Shown in pieces: positions 55,968-64,000 of a DNA stretch of 64,000 bases. Made by a program: the position numbers and the translations under genes. The notes beneath the pieces were generated by a model. That model saw nothing but the letters and a program-made list of their open reading frames with translations, searched no databases and was not told the DNA's origin. The stretch's first letter is position 1; every line of letters begins with the position of its first letter. Origin of the DNA: Poseidonocella sedimentorum (GTDB lineage: Bacteria; Pseudomonadota; Alphaproteobacteria; Rhodobacterales; Rhodobacteraceae); NCBI RefSeq assembly GCF_900116005.1, contig NZ_FOYI01000006.1:124001-188000 (forward strand), given 5' to 3'.

Positions 55968-57065
55968 TCAGGCGTCGATTTTCCGGGGCGCGCGGGGCAA
56001 GTCCGACAGGATCCTGGGGCCGTCGGCGCGCAGGATGACGATCTCTTCGAGGCGGATGCCGAAGCGCCCGGGCAGATAGATTCCCGGCTCGATCGAAAAG
56101 ACCATGCCCTCATCCAGCTCGGTTTGGGAACTGGCGGTGATATAGGGCGGCTCGTGGACCTCGGTGCCGAGGCCGTGGCCGGTACGGTGGACGAAATACT
56201 TGCCATAGCCGGCCTTTGCGATGACGCCGCGGGCCGCATCGTCGACCACATGCGCCTTGACGCCGGGGCGCGCGGCGGCCAGCGCGGCCGCGACTGCGTT
56301 CTCGACCACGTCATGGACCTCGGCATAGCCCTCGGGTCCGTCGCCGATCACCGCCATGCGCGTGATGTCGGACGAATAGCCCTCGGAGCCCGCGCCGATA
56401 TCCATCACCACCGCGTCGCCCGCCTTGAGCACGGTCTCCCCGGTCTGGTGGTGCGGGTAGGCACCGTTGGGCCCCGCGCCGACGATTGTGAAGAGGGGCG
56501 TGGCCTCGGCCCCGGCGAACTCGGCGCGGATGATGGCGGCGATGTCGGTCTCGGACATGCCGGGCCGCATCCTGTCCCATGCGGCCGTCATCGCGGCATC
56601 GGCGATCCGGGCGTTGCGCTTGAGGGCGGCGTATTCCTCCTCCGTCTTGCGCATCCGCAGTGCGCCGACCGTGTCGAGGGTGAAGCGGCACGCGGCTCCG
56701 GGCAGGGCCTCAGTGACCAGCGCGGCATGATCGGCGCGCATGGTCTCATCAAGCACGAGCGCGCGCGCTTCGCGCGCCTCCAGCGCGTCCAGAAGCTCGG
56801 CCAGCGCGAGGTCCGGGCCGGTGTCATCGGCCCATTCGTAAAACGGCAGGTCCGTCTGGGTGCGGGCGCTTTCGGCTTCGAGCGCAGGCATCAGGAAGGC
56901 CGCATCCCGGGCGGTGATGATCGCCAGACAGGGCCGCTCATCCGCATGCGGGCGCACGCCCAGCAGCCAGCCCAGATGCGCGCCGGGGGCCAGCACCACG
57001 AGGTCAGTTTCGGTCTGAGCCATCTTCTCGCGCAGGGCGCTCAGACGTTGGTTGGTGGTGCTCAT
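55968..57065 (-). CDS. Xaa-Pro peptidase, M24 family
   Basis: 365 residues. An N-terminal creatinase-like domain of about 130 residues is followed by the pita-bread metallopeptidase. The five metal ligands are all present: two Asp in VVMDIGAGSEGYSSDITRMA, His in HRTGHGLGTEVHE, Glu in SIEPGIYLPG and Glu in RLEEIVIL. It likely removes residues preceding proline or cleaves Xaa-Pro dipeptides. Monocistronic; the 327-base gap 57066-57392 upstream should carry its promoter. Confidence 0.9.
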   Translation of the reverse strand: MSTTNQRLSALREKMAQTETDLVVLAPGAHLGWLLGVRPHADERPCLAIITARDAAFLMPALEAESARTQTDLPFYEWADDTGPDLALAELLDALEAREARALVLDETMRADHAALVTEALPGAACRFTLDTVGALRMRKTEEEYAALKRNARIADAAMTAAWDRMRPGMSETDIAAIIRAEFAGAEATPLFTIVGAGPNGAYPHHQTGETVLKAGDAVVMDIGAGSEGYSSDITRMAVIGDGPEGYAEVHDVVENAVAAALAAARPGVKAHVVDDAARGVIAKAGYGKYFVHRTGHGLGTEVHEPPYITASSQTELDEGMVFSIEPGIYLPGRFGIRLEEIVILRADGPRILSDLPRAPRKIDA

Positions 57066-57392
57066 GATGAAATCCTCTTGTGCTTTGTACCATGTCGCAG
57101 AGCCGGTCCCGGGAGCTTGGCCCGAGACGCCGTGACCCTCGCGGGCCCGCTCTGCGATGATGCGCCTGCCCCTCCCGCAGGAGCAGTCTCATCCCCGGGA
57201 GGTAATGAAATATTCTGGTCGGGGTAAAGCCAGCGCGGGAGGAAACCGCGCGCGGCGCCCCAAAAATGGCACGGCTCTGACGCGCGAAGGCGCCAAGCAC
57301 GACACCATAACCGAAGCAGAGGGCCTGATGCCCCGAAAGGTCAATCGCCAAGCCCTGCGATGCAAAACCGGGAGTACAAATCTGGGGGGTGG
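57066..57392. other. 327-base gap between the M24 peptidase and tRNA-Ala
   Basis: It serves as promoter region for the M24 gene and downstream region for tRNA-Ala, both on the minus strand. A short open frame on the plus strand (about 57157-57405) is rejected: it runs into the tRNA and has no family match. I see no repeat, hairpin or RNA of known class. Confidence 0.5.
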
Positions 57393-57468
<76 letters not shown>

Positions 57469-57540
57469 GTGCCGTGCGCCGCGTCTTAGGCGCTCCGCAG
57501 GGCAGGATCAAGCGAAAAATCCTGCCAAGCTGCGGTCTTT

Positions 57541-57870
57541 TTACGACTCGTCGTCATCCTCGGATGCAACGTCGGCCAGCTCGTCGAGCGAGACATTGTC
57601 ATCCTCGTCATCGTCCAGCAGATCGTCGTCGAGATCCACATCAACGTCGCTTTCATCCTCGATCACAGCATCCTCGCCCTCGGCGTCGGTTGCTTTCATC
57701 TTCTTGGTGGCGGCGTCTTCGGGATCGGCGGCAATCATCCGGGTCTTGCCCTGGTCGTACTGCACCGTTTCACCGGTATAGGGGCTGACGATCGGATCTT
57801 TGTTCAGGTCGTAGAATCGCTTCCCGGTGGTCGGGCAGACACGTTTCGTGCCCCACTCTTCCTTGGGCAT
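57541..57870 (-). CDS. FYDLN-acid family protein (TIGR02300)
   Basis: 109 residues. The N-terminal 45 carry the family motif: GTKRVCPTTGKRFYDLNKDP, IVSPYTGETVQYDQ; Cys12 is the only Cys. The rest is very acidic (DESDVDVDLDDDLLDDDEDD) and presumably disordered. The family is restricted to alphaproteobacteria and has no known function. The 3' end faces tRNA-Ala. Confidence 0.88.
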   Translation of the reverse strand: MPKEEWGTKRVCPTTGKRFYDLNKDPIVSPYTGETVQYDQGKTRMIAADPEDAATKKMKATDAEGEDAVIEDESDVDVDLDDDLLDDDEDDNVSLDELADVASEDDDES

Positions 57871-57968
57871 GATGAGATCCTCTTTTCATTCAGGTCGACT
57901 GGCCCTTGCGGGCAATCCGAGGCACCTGCCATAAGCCGATGTAGCTGTCAAAGCGAAAAGCGGGTCTC

Positions 57969-58673
57969 ATGAGCAGGACATGTCATATTTTGCCGGGCGA
58001 TCCGCCGATCGAGGTGGAGCTGCGCCGCTCGGCGCGGGCGCGGCGGATTACGCTGAGGGTCTCGCGGATGCGGCGCCGGGTGACGGCGACGGTGCCGGCG
58101 GGGGTGTCCGAGCGCGCGGCCGTGGCCTTTGCCGAGGAGAAGGCGGACTGGATCCGCAAACATCTCGGCGCCTGTCCTGAGCCTGTGGTGGTGACCCTTG
58201 GCTCCGCGCTTCCGGTGGAGGGGCATTTTCGCCGGGTGGTGCCGGGGCAGGGGCGCCGGGTCGTGCTCGGGCCCGAGAGCCTCGCGGTGCCGGGTGCGGC
58301 GGAGCAGGTGGGCGCCCGTGTCGCGGGCTTTCTGCGCGAACGCGCGCGGGCGCGGCTCGACGTGGCGGCGCGGCGCTATGCGGCGCAACTGGATCGGCGT
58401 GTGGCCCGGCTCACGCTGCGGGATCCGAAAAGCCGGTGGGGGTCCTGCTCATCGACCGGGAACCTGATGTTTTCCTGGCGGCTCATCCTCGCGCCGCCCG
58501 AGGTGCTCGATTACGTCGCCGCGCATGAGGCGGCGCATCTGGTCCACATGGACCATTCGGCGCGGTTCTGGGACACGGTGGCCGGGATCTGCGACATGGA
58601 AGCGCCGCGCACCTGGCTCAAGCGCGAGGGCGAGACGCTGCACCGTTACGAGTTTACCCGCGCGGAGCGTTAG
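57969..58673 (+). CDS. YgjP-like zinc metallopeptidase
   Basis: 234 residues. DUF45/YgjP pattern: LRRSARARRITLRVSRMRRR near the N-terminus, LTLRDPKSRWGSCSSTGNL, and the zinc motif VAAHEAAHLVHMDHSARFW (HExxH with a later His and Trp). Related to SprT/WLM-type peptidases. The natural substrate is unknown. Divergent from the FYDLN gene; 56 bases before the GntR regulator. Confidence 0.87.
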   Translation: MSRTCHILPGDPPIEVELRRSARARRITLRVSRMRRRVTATVPAGVSERAAVAFAEEKADWIRKHLGACPEPVVVTLGSALPVEGHFRRVVPGQGRRVVLGPESLAVPGAAEQVGARVAGFLRERARARLDVAARRYAAQLDRRVARLTLRDPKSRWGSCSSTGNLMFSWRLILAPPEVLDYVAAHEAAHLVHMDHSARFWDTVAGICDMEAPRTWLKREGETLHRYEFTRAER

Positions 58674-58729
58674 GCGGGCAGGGGGCAAATGGGATTGACC
58701 GCGCGCGCCCTTGTGATCACATAGCGCCC

Positions 58730-59380
58730 ATGCTGGTTGCACGCCCCAAGACAGAGCCCGTCACCTCCGCCCATGAGCGGGTCTACCGCACGTTGCGCGC
58801 GCGTATCATGTATGGCGAGCTCGATCCGGGGCAGGCGCTGACCTTGCGCGGCATCGCGGCGGATTTCGACGTCTCGATGACGCCCGCGCGAGAGGCGGTG
58901 CGCCGGCTGGTGGCCGAAGGGGCGCTGTCGCTCTCGTCCTCGGGGCGGGTGAGCACGCTGGAGCTGACACCGGAGCGGATCGAGGAACTCGCCGCGCTGC
59001 GCTCGCTGATCGAGGTCGAGCTGGCCAGCCGGGCCCTGCCGCGGGCGCATTTCGCGCTGATCGACCGGCTGCAGGCGATCAACAACACCATTTCCGACAC
59101 GGTGATCCGCAAGGATGCCTCGGGCTATATCCGCTCCAATCTGGAGTTTCACCGCACGCTCTACCTGCGCGCCCAGGCGCCGGCGATGCTGGCCATGACC
59201 GAGACCGTCTGGCTTCAGCTCGGGCCCACGATGCGCGCGCTCTATGGCCGGCTCAAACGCACCGGCCCGCCGCAGTATCACCGGCTGATCCTCTCGGCGC
59301 TGCGGGCGGGGGACGAGCCGAGCCTGCGCCTCGCGGTGCGCTCGGATGTCACGCAGGGGCTGCGGCTGCTTACGAACTGA
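58730..59380 (+). CDS. GntR family regulator, FCD (FadR) type
   Basis: 216 residues. Winged helix at 15-75: ERVYRTLRARIMYGELDPGQ, LTLRGIAADFDVSMTPAREA, VRRLVAEGAL. The C-terminal FCD domain is all-helical (LRSLIEVELASRALPRAHFA, NLEFHRTLYLRAQAPAML) and normally binds an organic acid through a metal. Target unknown. Its 3' end overlaps that of the convergent pcaQ by eleven bases, so regulation of the pca genes is possible but not shown. Confidence 0.87.
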   Translation: MLVARPKTEPVTSAHERVYRTLRARIMYGELDPGQALTLRGIAADFDVSMTPAREAVRRLVAEGALSLSSSGRVSTLELTPERIEELAALRSLIEVELASRALPRAHFALIDRLQAINNTISDTVIRKDASGYIRSNLEFHRTLYLRAQAPAMLAMTETVWLQLGPTMRALYGRLKRTGPPQYHRLILSALRAGDEPSLRLAVRSDVTQGLRLLTN

Positions 59381-60299
59381 CCAGCCCGTCGCGGGAGAGA
59401 TCGTGCAGGATGGCGACGAAACGGCGCTGCACCGGGCTCGGCTCGGTCGCCTGCGCGGTGCAGAGCCCGACGGGGCCGAGCGTGCTGCGTGTGTCGAGCG
59501 GGAGCGTGGCGAAACGCCCCTCGGCGATTTCGTCCGCCACCACCCCTTGCGAGATGAACCAGATCGCGCGCTGCCCGCGCACGAGGGCGCGGCCGAAACT
59601 GGTCGAGACCGTCTCGATCACATCGGTCGGCAGGGCAATCCCCTGTTCCAGAAGCAGCCGGTCCACGAAGGGGCGGATGATCGACACGGGCCGGGGGATG
59701 AGCACCGGGAAATGGGCGTAGGCCTCGGGGCGATGGTCGGTGAGGAGCGGGTGGCCCTCGGCGACCACGGCGACGACGCGTTCACGAAACAGCGGATCGA
59801 AGGCAAGGCCGAGCATGGATTCCGGCGCGGGCAGGCGGCCGACCACGAGATCGAGCCGGTCGGCACCGAGCTGGTCGAGCAGCACCCGGTTTTCGCCCGT
59901 GACGATCGAGAGCCGCGCGTGCATCCCGTCGGCGCGCAGCCGGGCGACCGCGGCGGGGATGAGCGTGCCCGCGACGGTGGGCAGGGCCCCGATCCGCAAC
60001 GGGGGCGCGGTGGGCGCATCGAGGGCCTGAACCGCCGCGAGCGCCTGTTCGGCCTGCGCCAGCGCCTGAGTTGCATGGGGCAACATCGCGGCGCCGAAGG
60101 CGGTCAGCCGGATGCCACGGCCATCGCGCTCGGTCAGCGGCGCGCCCGCCACGTCCTGAAGCTCGCGCAGCGCGCGGCTGAGCGCCGGTTGCGTCACATG
60201 CAGCGCCTCGGCGGCGGCGGTCACCGATTTGCGCCGCGCCACCTCGACGAAGGCCGCCAGATGGCGCAGCTTCACGCGATTGGAGATACTCATACCCAT
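59370..60299 (-). CDS. pcaQ: LysR-type regulator of the pca operon, PcaQ
   Basis: 309 residues. LysR DNA-binding helix: LRHLAAFVEVARRKSVTAAA, EALHVTQPALSRALRELQDV. The rest is the ligand-binding domain (LRIGALPTVAGTLIPAAVAR, LDLVVGRLPAPESM). It is divergent from pcaC-pcaH-pcaG; PcaQ in related bacteria activates these genes in response to beta-carboxymuconate or gamma-carboxymuconolactone. Start 60299 or 60293; both fall within a 28-bp inverted repeat, so it should repress itself. Confidence 0.9.
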   Translation of the reverse strand: MGMSISNRVKLRHLAAFVEVARRKSVTAAAEALHVTQPALSRALRELQDVAGAPLTERDGRGIRLTAFGAAMLPHATQALAQAEQALAAVQALDAPTAPPLRIGALPTVAGTLIPAAVARLRADGMHARLSIVTGENRVLLDQLGADRLDLVVGRLPAPESMLGLAFDPLFRERVVAVVAEGHPLLTDHRPEAYAHFPVLIPRPVSIIRPFVDRLLLEQGIALPTDVIETVSTSFGRALVRGQRAIWFISQGVVADEIAEGRFATLPLDTRSTLGPVGLCTAQATEPSPVQRRFVAILHDLSRDGLVSS

Positions 60300-60313
60300 A
60301 TTGGTATGAGTAT
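60286..60313. promoter_or_regulatory. 28-bp inverted repeat, likely PcaQ operator
   Basis: ATACTCATACC (60286-60296), a 6-base centre CATATT, and GGTATGAGTAT (60303-60313) form perfect 11-base arms. The half-site ATACC..GGTAT resembles the ATAACC-N4-GGTTA-type box described for rhizobial PcaQ. It covers the pcaQ start codon and lies 72 bases before pcaC. Confidence 0.8.
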
Positions 60314-60385
60314 AGCGGAAATCATCATTTCACACGACAATTTATTGATGGTACTTGAGCCGGGAGACCACGCCGGGAGGGGCCG

Positions 60386-60775
60386 ATGAGCGACGAGACC
60401 GCACGACACGCGCTTGGAATGCAGACGCGCCGCAAAGTCCTCGGGGACGCCCATGTCGATCGGGCCGAGGCCGCGAAGACGCCCTTCGATGAGCCGTTTC
60501 AAGAGCTTATCACCGAAGCCGCCTGGGGCCATGTCTGGTCGCGCGGGACCTGGACGCATCGCGAGCGCTCGATCGTGACGCTTGCGCTGCTCTGCGCCCA
60601 GGGGCATTGGGAAGAGGTGGCGATGCACATCAAAGCGACGGTGAATACCGGAGCGAGCAAAGAGGATATCCGCGAGGTCATCCTGCATGTGGCGATCTAT
60701 GCCGGGGTTCCGGCGGCCAATCATGCGATCAAGGTGGCCAAGGCGGCCTTTGCGGACATGGAGGAGGGATCATGA
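60386..60775 (+). CDS. pcaC: 4-Carboxymuconolactone decarboxylase
   Basis: 129 residues. Decarboxylates 4-carboxymuconolactone to beta-ketoadipate enol-lactone. Pattern: LGMQTRRKVLGDAHVDRAEA, WGHVWSRGTWTHRERSIVTL, LLCAQGHWEEVAMHIKATVN, and YAGVPAANHAIKVAK. First gene after the PcaQ operator; in related clusters pcaD (enol-lactone hydrolase) often precedes it but is absent here. Its stop overlaps pcaH by four bases. Confidence 0.95.
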   Translation: MSDETARHALGMQTRRKVLGDAHVDRAEAAKTPFDEPFQELITEAAWGHVWSRGTWTHRERSIVTLALLCAQGHWEEVAMHIKATVNTGASKEDIREVILHVAIYAGVPAANHAIKVAKAAFADMEEGS

Positions 60776-61509
60776 CAAATTCACCGCCCCCGGGCACGTT
60801 TTTCCAGCGCGATTTCACCTGGCATCCGCCCGCGCTCACGCCCGGCTACAAGACCAGCGTGACCCGCGCGCCGCAGCGGGCGCGCATCGCCTATGACAAC
60901 ACGGTGACCGAGCTCACCGGGCCGACGTTCGGCCACAACATCATCGGCGAGCTCGACAATGACCTCACGCTCAACTACGCGCGCCCCGGCCACTCGGCCC
61001 AGGGGCCGCGGATCATCGTGCATGGGCATGTGCTCGACGAGGAGGCGCGGCCCGTACCCAACGTGCTCGTGGAGTTCTGGCAGGCCAACGCCGGTGGGCG
61101 CTACCGCCACAAGAAGGACAGCTACCTCGCCCCGCTCGATCCCGATTTCGGCGGCTGCGGCCGGACCGTGACCGACGCGGAGGGGCGCTATCACTTCCGC
61201 ACCATCCTGCCGGGGCCCTATCCCTGGCCCAACGGGGTCAATGACTGGCGCCCGGCGCACATCCACTTCTCGCTCTTCGGTCATGGCTTTGCCCAGCGGC
61301 TGATCACCCAGATGTACTTCGAAGGCGATCCGCATATCGACATCTGCCCCATCCTCCAGACGATCCCCAGCAAGGCCGCGATCGACACGCTCGTCGCCCG
61401 GCTGGACATGAACCACACCGTGCCGATGGACGCGCGCGCCTATCGGATGGATTTCGTCCTGCGGGGCCAGCGACAGACGCTCTTTGAAAACAAGATGGAG
61501 GGGATGTGA
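60772..61509 (+). CDS. pcaH: Protocatechuate 3,4-dioxygenase beta subunit
   Basis: 245 residues. The iron-bearing subunit that opens protocatechuate to 3-carboxymuconate. Ligand positions are intact: Tyr in GGRYRHKKDSYLAPLDPDFG, Tyr in GPYPWPNGVNDWRP and the two His in RPAHIHFSLFG. N-terminal FQRDFTWHPPALTPGYKTSV is typical of the beta chain. ATGA overlap with pcaC; the stop shares a base with pcaG. Confidence 0.97.
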   Translation: MTNSPPPGTFFQRDFTWHPPALTPGYKTSVTRAPQRARIAYDNTVTELTGPTFGHNIIGELDNDLTLNYARPGHSAQGPRIIVHGHVLDEEARPVPNVLVEFWQANAGGRYRHKKDSYLAPLDPDFGGCGRTVTDAEGRYHFRTILPGPYPWPNGVNDWRPAHIHFSLFGHGFAQRLITQMYFEGDPHIDICPILQTIPSKAAIDTLVARLDMNHTVPMDARAYRMDFVLRGQRQTLFENKMEGM

Positions 61510-62114
61510 TGCGCTATCTCAAGGAAACGCCCTCCCAGACGGCTGGACCTTACGTCCATATCGGCTGCGTGCCGAGCTTCGCCGGGCTGGAGGGCATGTT
61601 CGGCGGCAGGGATCTTGGCGACAAGATGATCACCGGCGACGCGAAAGGCGAGCGGATCACGCTTACAGGTCATGTCCATGACGGCACCGGGATGGCCATC
61701 CGCGACGCGCTGCTGGAGATCTGGCAGGCCGATGCGGCGGGGCTCTACAACAGCCCGCAGGAGCGGCGCGGCGCGGCCGATCCGCATTTCACCGGCTGGG
61801 GCCGTCAGCCCACCGATGGCGAGACCGGCCGTTACCGGTTCGAGACGATCAAGCCCGGCCCCGTGCCCTGGTCCGACGGGCGCATGCAGGCGCCGCATAT
61901 CCTCGTCTGGATCGTCGCGCGCGGGATCAACATGGGCCTCGCCACCCGGGTCTATTTCGATGACGAGCAGGAGGCCAACGCGGCCGATCCCCTGCTGGCG
62001 CGGATCGAGCACCGCGATCGCATCCCGACGCTGCTGGCGCGGCGCGAGGGCGACACCTATCACTTCGACATTCATTTGCAGGGCCCCGATGAAACCATCT
62101 TCTTCGACATCTGA
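61509..62114 (+). CDS. pcaG: Protocatechuate 3,4-dioxygenase alpha subunit
   Basis: 201 residues. Forms the active-site shell of the dioxygenase with PcaH. Pattern: LKETPSQTAGPYVHIGCVPS, GMAIRDALLEIWQADAAGLY, GWGRQPTDGETGRYRFETIK and APHILVWIVARGINMGLATR. It lacks the iron ligands, as alpha chains do. The start could also be the GTG at 61506. The next gene begins 26 bases before its stop. Confidence 0.96.
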   Translation: MRYLKETPSQTAGPYVHIGCVPSFAGLEGMFGGRDLGDKMITGDAKGERITLTGHVHDGTGMAIRDALLEIWQADAAGLYNSPQERRGAADPHFTGWGRQPTDGETGRYRFETIKPGPVPWSDGRMQAPHILVWIVARGINMGLATRVYFDDEQEANAADPLLARIEHRDRIPTLLARREGDTYHFDIHLQGPDETIFFDI

Positions 62115-62952
62115 GAGCGTTGCGGGCAAGCCCTGCATCCTGTGCTGCGCCATCACCGGCAGCGTGCCGACCAAGGCCGCGAACCCGGCCGTGCCGATCT
62201 CGATCTCCGAACAGGTCGAGAGCAGCCATGCGGCCGTCGAGGCCGGCGCGTCGATCATCCATGCCCATGTGCGCAATGACGACGAGACCCCGAGCTCGGA
62301 CCCGGAGAAATTCGCGCGCCTCAAGGAGGGGCTGGAGAAACACTGCCCCGGCGTGATCATTCAGTTCTCCACCGGCGGGCGCTCCGGCGCGGGCCAGGCG
62401 CGGGGCGGAATGCTCTCGCTGCGTCCCGACATGGCCTCGCTCTCGGTCGGCTCGAACAACTTTCCCACGCGCGTCTACGAGAACCCGCCCGATCTGGTGG
62501 CCTGGCTCGCCGAGGAGATGGTCAAATACGAGATCATGCCCGAGGTCGAGGCGTTTGATTTGTCCCACATCCTTCAGGCAATTCGGATGCACGAGGAGGG
62601 CAAGCTTTACGGGCGGCTCTATGTGCAGTTCGTGATGAACGTGAAAAACGCGATGCCGGCGGACAAGGAGGTCTTCGACTTCTACGCCCATATCATGGCG
62701 ACGCGCGCGCCCGAGGCGGCGTGGTGCGCGGCGGGCATCGGTCCGACGCAGCATGTGGTCAACGAATGGGCCATCGCGGCGGGTGGGCACACCCGGGCCG
62801 GACTTGAGGACAACGTCCGGCTCGATCGCGAAACGCTCGCGCCCTCCAACGCCGCGCTGATCGCCCGGGCGGCGGAGATTTGCGCGAAATACGACCGGCC
62901 CGTGGCAAGCCCGGCGCAGGCGCGCGAGATCCTCGGCCTGCGCTCCGCATGA
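62089..62952 (+). CDS. Beta-keto acid cleavage enzyme (BKACE family) in the pca operon
   Basis: 287 residues from the ATG at 62089 inside pcaG. Zinc-dependent BKACE pattern: ILCCAITGSVPTKAANPAVP, SIIHAHVRNDDETPSSDP with metal His residues, FSTGGRSGAGQARGGMLSL, GSNNFPTRVYENPPDLVAWL, and VAAGIGPTQH-like AAGIGPTQHVVNEWAIAAGG. Such enzymes condense a beta-keto acid with acetyl-CoA to give acetoacetate and an acyl-CoA. Being embedded in the pca operon suggests beta-ketoadipate as substrate, giving succinyl-CoA; the specificity is inference. Confidence 0.86.
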   Translation: MKPSSSTSESVAGKPCILCCAITGSVPTKAANPAVPISISEQVESSHAAVEAGASIIHAHVRNDDETPSSDPEKFARLKEGLEKHCPGVIIQFSTGGRSGAGQARGGMLSLRPDMASLSVGSNNFPTRVYENPPDLVAWLAEEMVKYEIMPEVEAFDLSHILQAIRMHEEGKLYGRLYVQFVMNVKNAMPADKEVFDFYAHIMATRAPEAAWCAAGIGPTQHVVNEWAIAAGGHTRAGLEDNVRLDRETLAPSNAALIARAAEICAKYDRPVASPAQAREILGLRSA

Positions 62953-64000
62953 GCGGATTTGCCGGCGATCCGCTGCTCTCGGCGCTCTTCGGGGACGCCG
63001 AGATTGCCGGGCTGACCGGATCGGACGCCTGGGCCGCGCGGATGATCGAGGTCGAGGCGGGCTACGCGGCGGCGCTCGGCCGCGCGGGCCGGGTGCATCC
63101 CGATCTCGGCGACGAGGCGGCGGATGCGATCCGCGCCGTCCGCCCGGACCTTTCCGCGCTTGCTTTGGGCATGGCGCGCGACGGGGTGGCCGTCCCGGCG
63201 CTGGTGCGGCAGATCAAGGCGGCGCTGCCCGAGCGGCTTCACGATGCGGTGCACACCGGGCTCACCAGTCAGGACGTGATGGACAGCGCGTTTGCGCTCT
63301 GCCTCAAAGCCGCGCTGCCGGTCTTCCGCGGGCGTATCGAAGCGGTGCAGCAGGCGCTGGAGGCGCTTGCGGCGCAATTCGGGGATCATCCGCTGATGGC
63401 CCGCACGCGGATGCAGGCGGCCTTGCCGGTGACGGTGGCCCATCGCATCGAAGCCTGGCGCCGGCCTTTTGAAGATCACCTTGCGCGTTTGGACGCGCTG
63501 GAGCTGCGCCTGCTGAGGCTGCAATTCGGCGGACCTGTCGGCGCCCGATATCTCGACCAAGCGGAGCAGATCAACGCAGCCCTCGCCGCCGCTCTCGGGC
63601 TCAGCCCGGTGCCATCGGCGTGGCACAGCGACCGCAGCGCCCTTGCCGAACTCGGCGGCTGGCTCTCACTGGTCAGCGGAAGCTTGGGTAAGATCGGGCA
63701 GGACATCGCGCTCATGGCGCAGCAAGGGCTCGATGAGATTCGTCTGGCCGGTGGCGGCGGATCCTCCGCCATGGCCCACAAGCAAAACCCCGTGGGCGCC
63801 GAAGTGCTCGTCACACTCGCCCGCGCCAACGCCGCGCGTCTCGGCGGGCTGCATCAGGCGCTCGTGCATGAGCAAGAGCGCTCCGGTGCGGCGTGGTCGC
63901 TGGAGTGGATGCTGCTGCCCCAGATGCTGGAGAGCACGGGGCGAGGCCTGTCGCTGGCTTTTGAGCTGTTGGGGCAGGTTGAGCGGATGGGTAGCCCGGA
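62949..64000 (+). CDS. pcaB: 3-Carboxy-cis,cis-muconate cycloisomerase (3' end outside the window)
   Basis: 350 residues visible; the frame is open at the window end, where a roughly 350-450-residue protein would be near its end. Fumarase/aspartase superfamily enzyme that lactonises 3-carboxymuconate. It has LHDAVHTGLTSQDVMDSAFA and the superfamily signature GGSSAMAHKQNPVGAEVL near residue 273. Start overlaps the BKACE stop (ATGA). It completes the C-H-G-B steps from protocatechuate, except pcaD and pcaIJ/F. Confidence 0.94.
   Translation, partial: MSGFAGDPLLSALFGDAEIAGLTGSDAWAARMIEVEAGYAAALGRAGRVHPDLGDEAADAIRAVRPDLSALALGMARDGVAVPALVRQIKAALPERLHDAVHTGLTSQDVMDSAFALCLKAALPVFRGRIEAVQQALEALAAQFGDHPLMARTRMQAALPVTVAHRIEAWRRPFEDHLARLDALELRLLRLQFGGPVGARYLDQAEQINAALAAALGLSPVPSAWHSDRSALAELGGWLSLVSGSLGKIGQDIALMAQQGLDEIRLAGGGGSSAMAHKQNPVGAEVLVTLARANAARLGGLHQALVHEQERSGAAWSLEWMLLPQMLESTGRGLSLAFELLGQVERMGSP

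Noticed and set aside
60314-60385. Possible pcaD between pcaQ and pcaC
   Set aside because: Only 72 bases without an open frame; pcaD must be elsewhere or outside the window.

Overview
The window is a GC-rich (mid-60s % by eye), gene-dense stretch of an alphaproteobacterial chromosome, most likely from the Rhodobacteraceae/Roseobacter group. Support comes from gene orders (lptFGD-surA-pdxA-rsmA, yajC-secDF-ccmABCDG, a PcaQ-controlled pca operon), a VPLPA-type C-terminal sorting tail, a DUF4167 protein, a FYDLN-acid protein and a PuuE-UraD fusion. I see no insertion sequence, prophage, CRISPR array or replication origin.

Layout. 1-3.7 kb: 3' end of trigger factor, a DUF1499 protein, prfA-prmC and a DUF4167 protein. 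3.7-4.9 kb: a lower-GC patch with a predicted exported VPLPA-CTERM protein. 5.0-12.5 kb: one minus-strand operon, lptF-lptG-lptD-surA-pdxA-rsmA, with 4-base overlaps at nearly every junction. 12.6-20 kb: pepA-holC, a retropepsin-like protease, marC-ABC-F, ndk, and an XRE regulator divergent from a small cold-shock-like protein. 20-22.7 kb: ilvB-ilvN, preceded by a readable attenuator (promoter, 15-residue leader peptide rich in Leu/Val/Ile, antiterminator, terminator). 22.8-31.7 kb: a trypsin-like protease, Sec accessory genes, a TSUP carrier, and cytochrome c maturation genes including the small ccmD. 31.8-33.8 kb: two TRAP transporter permeases with no binding protein. 33.8-35.9 kb: a four-gene minus-strand cassette around an astacin metallopeptidase. 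36.2-44.9 kb: tRNA-Leu, carB, pabB-pabC, aspS and small enzymes. 45.6-50.3 kb: purine (urate to glyoxylate) catabolism. 50.3-57.1 kb: an ABC exporter with a divergent arylesterase, an H-NOX-like/diguanylate cyclase pair and an M24 peptidase. 57.4-64 kb: tRNA-Ala, a FYDLN-acid protein, a YgjP-like peptidase, a GntR regulator and the protocatechuate operon, which runs off the window within pcaB.

Functional links. The lpt/surA block makes and assembles the outer membrane. puuD, uraH, puuE-uraD, allE and allA cover urate degradation except for allantoate hydrolysis. pcaC-H-G-B open the protocatechuate ring, and a beta-keto acid cleavage enzyme in the same operon may process beta-ketoadipate.

The best candidate for an undescribed system is the astacin cassette. 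The protease has no signal peptide, a Cys-rich N-terminus and FEGC where the family prosegment usually has FEGD (a possible cysteine switch). Its C-terminal ~70-residue domain is repeated as a separate 73-residue protein encoded next to it. Also notable are a haem-NO-binding-type protein that seems to lack its haem ligands, and two strong hairpins between ilvB and ilvN.
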